64,000 bases of DNA from Antedon mediterranea. Taxonomy: Eukaryota > Echinodermata > Crinoidea > Comatulida > Antedonidae. Below are positions 1-10,200 of this stretch, piece after piece; within the stretch, counting starts at the first letter, position 1, and each line of letters starts with the position of its first letter. The stretch spans positions 8,003,001 to 8,067,000 of the forward strand of contig NC_092673.1 of the NCBI RefSeq assembly GCF_964355755.1, given 5' to 3'. Below the pieces are notes generated by a model, which did no database searches, was not told where the DNA came from, and saw only the letters and a program-made list of their open reading frames with translations. Made by a program: the position numbers and the translations under genes.

Positions 1-735
1 GATTCCAATATGTCATTCATAAATTGTAATTCAGATAATTCTTGGCAATCGAAGGTAGAAGGCAAGTATATTGCTACACCACCTCCACGTTGATCGCTAG
101 GTCTACTGTTTGTTAACAAATTATAGCCAGGGAGTGAGTAAAGGTTATGTGAAGAATCAGATAGCCAAGTCTCTGTGAGACCAACAATTGTAGGAGCAGA
201 ATCAATATGTGATAAAAAAGAATTATAGAGGTGGTCAAAATTTGTATTCATGCTACGGATATTGAAGTGTTCTGGAAGACCGCCGAATCGCAAGTTGTAA
301 GATCTTCAGTGCCGTTCGAGCTTATTCCGACAGTTGTTTTTGCATCGTTGACAACTTCAATTTTTCATTTCCAACATCAGCCGAAACATCTTTAATGTTC
401 GCATCTAGCAGTTTTATTTTTTAAATCCGATATTGAAGCACATGCGAATTCAATTGATTTTTCAAACTCAGACTGCTTGGTTTCAACATGGAGGTATATA
501 ATATATACCTCCATGGTTTCAAGCAGGGAGATTTCAAGTGTGTCCATCCTCGTACAAGCATGGTTTGTTGGTTACGCAAGACCGAATCCAGCTGGTCACG
601 AATACCGCGCAGATCTGTTGTTAGTCCTACAAGTTCACGCCTCAATAGCTCTGCGTCGGTTTCGGCGACAGCGGCTTCCAGTTTTGGTGGCTCAGGTGAT
701 GTTGGGGCTAGGACTATTTCCTTCTTTTTTGGCAT
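1..735 (-). mobile_element. LINE fragment, 5' part (ORF1-like start plus endonuclease N-terminus)
   Basis: Read on the minus strand, 735 to about 421 starts with a basic peptide (MPKKKEIVLAP...) followed by a short acidic, probably coiled-coil segment. From about 270 to 1 the frame reads like the start of an APE-type endonuclease of a CR1/Jockey-like LINE: a NIRSMN motif, then GLTETWLSD, then RGGGVAIYL. The two parts are not in one frame because a palindrome is inserted at 487-515 and other damage is present. The copy continues beyond the left window edge. No reverse transcriptase is visible here. Confidence 0.7.
480..522. mobile_element. Ultrashort palindromic insertion 1 (29 bp) with 7-bp target duplication
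   Basis: A 29-bp near-perfect palindrome at 487-515 has 13-bp arms starting CATGGAGGTATAT and a 3-nt centre. It is flanked on both sides, without gap, by GTTTCAA (480-486 and 516-522). It interrupts the LINE reading frame, so it is an insertion. Its outer 10 bp are identical to those of insertion 2 at 4222-4242. Confidence 0.75.
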
Positions 736-854
736 TCGGACTTAAAATTTCACCGTGTAATTAAGATGTGGTATACTAAAAATGAAATACTCACAGTTCA
801 AATATACTTAGACTTGATGATAGTTAGATATTAGTAACGTTTTAGAGGATATTT

Positions 855-966
855 ATATATATATAAACACAACAGGCAAAGAACATTAATTCTAAACCGC
901 CCGGTGATATACTGAAATTTAATTAATTAATTTGAAACGATAAAGATGAGGAAATCTGTGAGAATG
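855..966. mobile_element. SINE fragment (tail half, no tRNA part)
   Basis: About 110 bp (ACACAACAGGCAAAGAACAT... to ...GAGGAAATCTGTGAGAATG) match 32382-32480 almost base for base. There the same sequence is joined to a tRNA-like domain. Here it stops at the point where the tRNA-like part would begin and is followed by a 20-bp palindrome of TA-rich sequence (963-982). Confidence 0.65.
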
Positions 967-1074
967 TTTATATATATAAACATAGATCAGCATGCCATAA
1001 ACAATTTCAATTTAAAATGTATATTAATATTAATAAAACCAACAGTGAACTCATGGTTCAATCACCACTTTACA

Positions 1075-1206
1075 GGAGGGAACTTTGTGTGACAAAAAAT
1101 GAGATGTGCCCATTATACACACGATGATGTCATATCACTAGGGGCCTACCATATTTGGACACATCACATCTTTTTTATCAAAGAAGTTTGATAGTGTAGA
1201 CAGAAC
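1075..1206. mobile_element. MITE of the AGCTCTGTCTACAC family, copy 1
   Basis: The right end (TTTGATAGTGTAGACAGAACT) and internal words such as ATGATGTCATAT match the better copy at 52772-52911 and the copy at 26974-27093. The left inverted repeat is degenerate. It ends 34 bp before the start codon of gene A and is followed by TTATAAAATA, so it may contribute to the promoter or 5' UTR of that gene. Confidence 0.6.
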
Positions 1207-1240
1207 TTATAAAATATCTGATTTATTTTCCTATAGAACA

Positions 1241-4200
1241 ATGGCTGCCACAATGAAGATGATTGTTTTCATATTAGTAATACAAAGCCTGGTGCTATTT
1301 GTTTTCAGTACGTATGTGTTTCCTATCTGCCGTATTATTATTGTGATACAAAAATTTTCAATTTAAAAAGACAAATTTTGTCAATAACGGTATAATATTC
1401 CTCTACTACATATTCAATTTCCGTCTCTTTAGGCCTATTTACCAAGTGTCCAAATCAATGTTCCGAATATGAGACTTTTAAATGCAGACTTACATTATAT
1501 ATTTTTAATGCTAGGCCTATTATAAACTAAATTGTATGTTATATATTTTATATAGCCAAATTTTTTTGTAAATAATTTATTTTATCATAATTTAATTTAT
1601 CTTTTGTTTTGTTTTTTATTGGAACTTACGAGGGCCCCTGAATATCAACTCGCATTAATTTGTCGAACGGGAAAGGTTACGGTACTCTAAATAAAGTTGA
1701 AATACATCAACAATATAAGGAGTAAGCGTTGCATGCGCATTCTAATTTAGATGAATAAATACGCCTAATGGAAACCGGCTCGATAGCGCTCTATTATCCA
1801 AATTATGCGGGAAAACAAAAAGCTAAATAAATGTGTTTTATTTACTCAGCTTAGGCCTACATACAATTTACGATTTCGAGAAAAGATTTTCTTATTTTGT
1901 TTCTAAACATTATTTTTATTTTACAGGTGACAAGGTGTATTTTTCTGTAAAAGCACCTCCTGGTATTCATTCCATAGACCTAGGTTTGTTTTTTGCGTCC
2001 TTTCAGGAATTGGAATTAGGCCTACAGTCTAGTATCAACCAGCCTATTGGCCTAGATCTCAATCCATATACATCAACACTGTATTGGTCAGATGGTATTA
2101 AACATACCATCGACAGCTATTCAATTGAAACTGGTGAACAATCAGTTTTGGTTTCAACTGGAGATGGATGTAAGTGAATGTTTTCCTTTCTTTTAATGAT
2201 TTGTATATGCCTTTATATGTGCAACATAAACTATACGAGATCTTAAAATAAAAGTGAGGTACTATTATGTTGTTCTTTTACCTCTTATCTTCACAGTATT
2301 TTAGACTTAAGAAGACTATATTTACAGTATCAAGTTTTTAAACATACTACTAGCAGTTTGTGTTATAGCATCCACTTAAGCGTGGTTCCTACTAGCGACG
2401 CAACACAAGAAGGACGTAACGCAACGCAAGTGAATTGACCAATCACAAGCGATGGCTTATTCGCTTGTTATTGCTGTTACTGTCTATAACTTCGCTTGTC
2501 ATTGGTTAAAACGCTTGCGTTGCGTTTACGTCCTTGCGTTACGTTCTAGTGGGAACCAAGCTTAAGACTAAATTGTTATGTCATTCTGGCAATCGTTCTT
2601 TGTAGTGTTTGAGTGTATTGAATTTGAGTTTGAGTGTTTATTTCATCGTAATTGATCCTGACGATATTTCCTCGTAATCAACAATTCTTTAAAACTGTTT
2701 AGCTAATGTTTTTTTATTCTTCAAAACTTATTGATTCATCTTCATAATGTTAATTCTAGAAATATTGTTGAGAAATTTACAGTATACTTACAACTATATA
2801 ATATAACATAACATTTTTACATGGTATAATTCAAGTATAAATAACCAACACATCCTAGTATTTCCTGCTTAAATACACATGTACCTATGTACACATGTAC
2901 CTATGTACACATGTACCTATGTACACATGTACCTATGTACACATGTACCTATGTACACACGTACCTATGTACACACGTACCTATGTACACACGTACCTAT
3001 GTACACACGTACCTATGTACACACGTACCTATGTACACACGTACCTATGTACACACGTACCTATGTACACACGTACCTATGTACACACGTACCTATGTAC
3101 ACACGTACCTATGTACACACGTACCTATGTACACACGTACCTATGTACACACGTACTATGTACACACGTACCTATGTACACACGTACCTATTAGACTTGT
3201 CCCAAGTCTGTATTATCTTTTTTTTTTATTTATTTGTTTTTATTTCGACCGCGATTTTTGTCTGAAAATACAGACTTGTGATTGTGAAACACGTATAGAA
3301 ATCGATTTGCAGACCGCAAACATACGATAAGAATGACGTAGGTTATCATACCGTATTTGGCTATATGAGGCGGGCGGTATGTAAATATGGATTTCGAATC
3401 AACCAATGATCATTTTGTTTCAAAATGAAAGAGATCGAGTACGTAGGCCTACCAGTGCTTAAAGGGGGATTCTGGGTTTAAAATTGCTTTTAAATATCGT
3501 TTATTTATTAAATAAAAAATATTATAACAATATAGACATTTCAGAATGAAGAAGTAATAACGAGAAATTAAAAAAATTAAATTTCATATACATTTTAGGG
3601 TAAATTCATGGAAAGTCTGTTTTTTAGCAGCTTAGGGAAGCTCATTAATATTCATGAGATATTCACAAAATCACGTCACCAGTGGATTCCAAACTCGCGA
3701 CGTCATGTACGTTGTGTTTGTCAACTAATTTACATCTCTCTCTCCCCTGTCAAACGACGACCACCATTGTGATTATTGTGAAATACATTTTTTTGTAGAT
3801 TTTCTAAGCTAGGCCTAAAGTGTAATAATAACAGTAGTAGCATATATTTATTTGTCATTTAATGAAATACAAAATTTAGTACAGATACGGAGTCATAAAT
3901 TATACTATTTTTATACCTCTATAGTACAGATCGTATTATCGGCTTCACGTACAATACTACTCTAGGCCTAGCCTAATAATAATATGGGCGAGAGCCATTC
4001 TGACTAGGGATTCCATGCCACGATGGCTACGTTAAAACAATGGGGCCCATGGGCCTAGCTAGCCTACTACTAGACGATTGGCCCATAAATAACAAAACCC
4101 ATCCTATCAACCAAACTCCTAAACAATCTAAACCTAAAACATTCTACAAAATCGGCTGTAAATATTGAAGCAAAACAAGGTCCGATCGCCGTCCACACGT

Positions 4201-7200
4201 ATGGTGTCCCGATCGTCTAAGCATGGAGGTATTACCTCCATGGTCTAAGTAGGCCTAAAATAAATAGGTTTAGTTTACTCTCCAAAAAAGCGGATACTCA
4301 TGCATCAAGCAAGTAGACCAGGTAGTAGGAAGGAGACCTAGCCGATCCGGCCCAGTTAAAAATTGAGCTAGCTAGTGTAGTAGACCCTATGCGAATTGAT
4401 ACTACCACTGCCAGGCCTTTTACTATAGGCTGCACTACACAAATAATCCAACTCTCTCATTCGAGCTATATTGTCTATACCACCGGTAGGTCGAGTCGAC
4501 CTTCAATCAAATACTGTACATCGTTCATGTTGTGATTATAGACGGGGTATACTCGACCCGACCAGTTTGGTATTGTTGTATCTGCTTATCACGTGACGAT
4601 GCCAGGCATGGGCAGCAGAGAGAGCACGTGTATCGTCGTCTCGCTCGATCCTCAGCAGGAATGTACAGTATACGTTACGCTTCATTGATTTTGATTTTTC
4701 CCTAAGTCGGTGCGAAAATCGGCAAACGTAAAGTGCAAACATATCTAATTTTTCACTGTTTTGATGAATTTTCATAAAAAATTGACTTTATAAATGGGAA
4801 GACCGACTAAAATTACATCAGATAAGTATAATTTTACAAAAGTAATTGATATGGTTTATGATAACGAGTCGTCGGAAGATGGACCATTTCACGAATTTCC
4901 TATTTTGTAACCACAGTGTGATTTTGCCGTAGCTGCACTTGTAATCTGGCCTGATTTCACAGCCTTCGTTCTGCTTCACTGGACGCTTATATAAATTGAA
5001 ACTTTTACCGTTCAAGAGACAAACAAATATATTTTACATTTTTTACTATTCATTTAAAACCCGGAACCCACCTTTAATGTACGATCGAGACTGTTGAAAT
5101 ATAAAATAGTAATGCCAAGTTGTTTTGTTTATTAATTGTTTATTCCTTGGCCTAGGCCTCTTTCGTAGGTCCTACTCAACTCGCACGTATGACCTGCCAA
5201 ATAAAACGCCAATGAAATCAGAAGTAGGCCTACATAACCACCGGCACACAACAGGGCTACATCACCACACAGAACAGGACAGGGTCTCGGTGGGAATTAA
5301 ATCAAAATTATCTCCGCGTAATAAATGATCCATTCAATGTTTGATTTGCGGAGAAGCTAGCCTATCATATATCAAGACGAGTTTTCATGTTTCAAAGATC
5401 CCATCAAATGTTTACCAGACTACTAGGCATATAAAATAATTTCTAGCCTTCAGAACTTTCATAAATGTACCCAAGTACACATTGTCTAAACGTAACATAG
5501 CCCATGTGCATCATCTTAGTTAGACTTGCCCCAAGTCTGTATTGTTTTATTTGTTTTTATTTCGACCGCGATTTTTGTCTGAAAATACAGACTTGTGAAA
5601 CACGTATATACGGTGCAGCGTTGCCAGCGATAAAATTTAAATTATGCCGTATCCTGTCTCAAATAATGCCAGATTGGGAAAAATAATGCCAGATCCCCAA
5701 AATGTGGCCCTAAACAGCGCCACCAACGGTTGTATGTCTAATAAACGTTTGTAAAACCCCAACTGACACAAAATAGGGCCTAAATTGTATCCCTATGTCG
5801 TTCAAAAATTGTATTTTTAGTTTTGTGAGTAATAACTAATAATTCTAAAAATATCTGGGGTGAAATGGTAATTGCAAATGACACAAACACGAACCCACGA
5901 ACCCTTCTCCCCCCCCCCCACCCTCCAAAAAAAACCTGTTACAGCCATGGAAATTTAGAATTTTTGAGCTGAAATATGAGAGCTGCTCGATCTTTGCACT
6001 TAATTTCAAATATGAAAGGATCTTAGCCCACCATAATTAGAAAATTGCAATTATAATTTAAAATAGGAAATAAAAATATATATTAAGTGTCTCCAGGACG
6101 ATCAGCCCCACCATGGTTGATAAGAAAATTTTGAAAAATGCTGATGGCCGGAAATGCCACTTAATTTAAAATATGAAATAATAATATATTTATTAGTGTC
6201 TCCAGGATCTTAGCCCACCATAGTTCGAAAATGGCAATTATCATTGAAAATAGGAAATCAAAATATATATTAAGTGTCTCCAGGACCTCAGCTCCACCAT
6301 GGCTAGTGCTGAGGTAAGACAATTTGGGAAAATAGAGCTGCTCAATGGGCGGAAATGGCACTTAATTTCAAATATGAAATAAAAATATATTTATTAGTAC
6401 CTCCAGGATCTTAGCCCATCATAGTTTTGAAAATGGCAATTATAATTTAAAATAGGAAATAAAAATATATTAAGTGTCTCCATGACCTCAGCCCCAGCAT
6501 GGTTGGGGCTGAAGTAAAAAAAAAATGGAAAAATAGAGCTGCTCGATGGGCGGAAATGGCACTTAATTTTAAATAAAAATTACCTCGCCCACATGGTCAC
6601 TACTGGGGCTGAGAGGTGAAGAACATTTGGAAAAATAGGGTTGCTACGACGATGCAAATGGAACATAATTTGAAATATGGAAAAAAAATTCTGCTTGAAG
6701 AAATTCTTTTTAAAATTAGAGCTTCTAATAGTTACTGCAAATTGCCATTTCAAGGGTTGGGGTAGGGGTGCGGCCACTTATAATTATGAACTGAAACAAC
6801 AAAACCCCTTTCATAATGTTTTCGTTCAATTGTCTCTATATCTGGGGATCCAATAACCTGCATGGTCTCTGAAATAGAGCAACATAATTGGCCAATAGCT
6901 AGCCTCTTCCGGATTTGTTGTGCTGCCTATATCGCACACACGGTAGTTTTCGAGCAGCCTTCCTATCCGAAGAGTCTATTTAAGTCCGAAACAAAAGGAT
7001 GGAAGAACTATTGTACGGAAAACCCGAACAGATCTGTTTTCTACGATATGATATTGTGTAAGGTGATATGTATTAAATTGCATGATTAAACAAAATATTT
7101 TATTTTTGTTCTGTGGTATATTATTATTATTATTATTATTGGTTGTTCAAAAAACACAAAATTATGCCAGATTATGCTAAAAACGGCTAAATAATGCCGC

Positions 7201-10200
7201 GGCATTATGCCAGATGCCGTGGGCCTCTAAATAATGCCAAAAAGCATAATAATGCCAGAAATGGCAACTATGATACGGTGGCCTATAAGTGTCACGGCAA
7301 CTTTCAAAAAATATCACGGCAATTTTTTCAAAAAAAGCCACGGCAATTTGAAAAAGGCCACGGCAATTTGAAAAAAGCCACGGCAATTTGAAAAAAGCCA
7401 CGGCAATTTGAAAAAAGCCACGGCAATTTGAAAAAAGCCACGGCAATTTGAAAAAAGCCACGGCAAATTAAAAATAAAACATCACGGCAAATTAAAAATA
7501 AAACATCGCGGCAATTTAACAAAAATACCAGGGCAACTTAAAAATGAAACACCACGGCAAATTAGTATTGAAGCACCACGGCAAATTAATAGTGAAACAC
7601 CACGGCAAATTACAGAATGCCACGGCGGAAGTGAGTTACCACGGCGGAAGTGAAACCTTTGGAATCTTCGATTTTTTCTGAGGTAAGTAATTATTTGTGC
7701 ATTGATGTAAATATTATATTAATTTATTTAACTGCAGCAGTTTACGTGTTTATTGCACTCTTCTTGAACTTTCTAGGCCGGGCTAGACCATAGGCCTTAT
7801 TACAAGGTAGGCCTAGGCCCTATAACATTCTACAATGTTTTAATATATTTACAGTAATCTGTTTTTTATATAACAAGTTGTTTTTACAGTAGACCTAGCT
7901 ACTACTGTAGGCCTAAGGCCTAGGGCTAGTAGTAGGCATAGCTAGGCCTAGTGCAATAAACACGTAAATGCTGCAGTTAAATATAATAAATTAATATAAT
8001 AATATTTACTTCAATGCACAAATAATTACTTACCTCAGAAAAAATCGAAGATTCCAAAGGTTTCACTTCCGCCGTGGTAACTCACTTCCGCCGTGGCATT
8101 CTGTAATTTGCCGTGGTGTTTCATTACTAATTTGCCGTGGTGTTTCAATACTAATTTGCCGTGGTGTTTCATTTTTAAGTTGCCGTGGTATTTTTGTTAA
8201 ATTGCCGCGATGTTTTATTTTTAATTTGCCGTGATGTTTTATTTTTAATTTGCCGTGGCTTTTTTCAAATTGCCGTAGCTTTTTTTGAAAGTTGCCGTGA
8301 TATTTTTTGAAAGTTGCCGTGACACTTATAGGCCACCGAAATCGATTTGCAGACCGCAAACATCCGATAAGAATGACGTAGGTTATCATACCGTATTTGG
8401 CTATATGGGGCGGGCGGTATGTAAATATGGATTTCGAATCAACCAATGATCATTTTGTTTCAAAATTAAAAAGATCGAGTAGGCCTACGTACAGTGCTGA
8501 ATGTACGATCGAGACTGTTGAAATATGAAATCCTGTTGCCAAGTTGTTTTGTTTATTAATTGTTTAGTCCTTAGCCTAGGCCTCCTTCGTAGGTCCTACT
8601 CAACTCGCACGTATGACCTGCCAAATAAAACGCCAATAAGGTAGGCCTACATAATACCACCACCGGCACACAACAGGATTCACACACAACAGACAGGGGT
8701 GTGTCGAAAGCGAAGACATCGAAAGCGAAGATCGAAGACCGAAGACCTCGAAAGCGAAGACCCTACGAAATGGTAGTGTGCACAAAATCTGACCAAAATC
8801 ATACAAAATCGTGATAACACCTTGAATTTACAGATTCTAAAAAAAGATTTCGATTTTAATCGTTATGTTATCAAAAAACATGACTTTATCTATGAACAAG
8901 CTCACGCGTTTTCGCCAATGGAGTTAAATGTGATATGGTTTACGAACAAACACATCGCGCTATTTGCAAGGCGACGGACGCACAAGAAGGACACGCACAC
9001 TGTAGCATTGAATTGAATGCAATATTAATTATAATATTACTACGGTTCCGATAACTTTATGTCACACGTCGCCTACAATTTAAAACCATAGCCAATTGTA
9101 TAGAAAAGTATAGAAATAAACTACAAGTAAATTGTAAGAAGTAAAGGATTGCGATAGGCCTATTTAGGCTAATTTTAGAGCATATATAAAAAGTGTCCGT
9201 ATCATAGATTTTACACTTGTTTTTAAACATGTTATACGCGTGAATAGAACTTAGAGATCATTTTTCATTTTTTTTTTTGCATTTAAATATGTTGATATAT
9301 GTTTATTATCTATAATTAATCGGGAGACTGTTGAATAGTCGTCTCATCCACAAGCCTGTGAGATAGAAGGTTGGGGGTTAGAGTGGTTAAGCCCAATAAA
9401 AATTCACCATCATTTTTTATTTTTATTTATAGAGAGTATCTCTTTTAGTATTTACCACGGGCAATGCTTGAAAACAAAAGTCAGTTTCTTTTTTTTTACC
9501 GTTTGATGATGAGGACACTTGTGGTTGGCGGAACTGGAACTTCATTAAGCTTGGTTCCCACTAGAACGTAACGCAAGGACGTAAACGCAACGCAAGCGTT
9601 TTAACCAATGACAAGCGAAGTTATAGACAGTTAGCAATCACAAGCGAATAAGCCATCGCTTGTGATTGGTGGTCAATTCACTTGCGTTGCGTTACGTCCT
9701 TGCGTTGCGTTGCTAGTGGGAACCACGCTTTAAACATGTATTTTGACAGTGTCGGTAAACGTAATACCGATATATAAACACCCGTTTTAAAAATAATTAA
9801 ACGTGAACACACTATCGTCACTAATCACATTGCAACCGTAACAAAATCGGCAACTTTTTAAGCGAATATTTTTTTATTTCAATCTTTGTTTTGAATGGCT
9901 TTTGTGAACTTTGACATAATGGCATAATTAAATGTTATTCGGAATTATGGAAGCCGTGAAACAGATGATGTGTCGCAGGAAACGATCGATTTATAACCAA
10001 AATTTATAGAACGCTGATGCCTATTATCGTTCGTTCTTTTTAGCTTTTTGTCATATCATAATTTGAATATATTCTGTCAAATTTGGCCCGGGAAAAGTGC
10101 GCCTTCAGAACAAACTTGCGTGTCATTACAAGTGGGAACCGACGACGGAAGCACGGTCCGTAGACGTGTTCAACACTTTTGCTTTACGTTCGTCATAATG

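Larger units (their letters stand above)
3192..5615. repeat. Repeat R, copy 1 (split by a DNA transposon)
   Basis: 3298-3458 and 5078-5520 together match the R2 copy at 8337-8687 plus 10659-10860 (for example GATTTGCAGACCGCAAACAT, and CTCAACTCGCACGTATGACC). R1 is also bounded by two direct copies of a roughly 100-bp sequence beginning AGACTTG and ending CAGACTTGTG (3192-3290 and 5522-5605). That sequence starts with a small hairpin AGACTTG...CAAGTCT. R is an old interspersed repeat of unknown class. Confidence 0.7.

Noticed and set aside
2879-3330. Overlapping forward ORFs of Tyr/Val/His/Thr repeats (also at 11398-11587 and 12361-12864)
   Set aside because: They are the same peptide in three frames of a 16-bp minisatellite with no start context or homology.
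4536-4775. 79-aa minus-strand ORF in the TTAA element as a transposase
   Set aside because: Too short and without any transposase motif.
7177-7522. Minus-strand ORFs of repeated Phe-Ser-Asn-Cys-Arg type
   Set aside because: They are translations of the CCACGGCAA ladder in the foldback arm.
8822-9016. 64-aa ORF inside the long-TIR element
   Set aside because: Short, unrecognised, and lies in a non-autonomous transposon.
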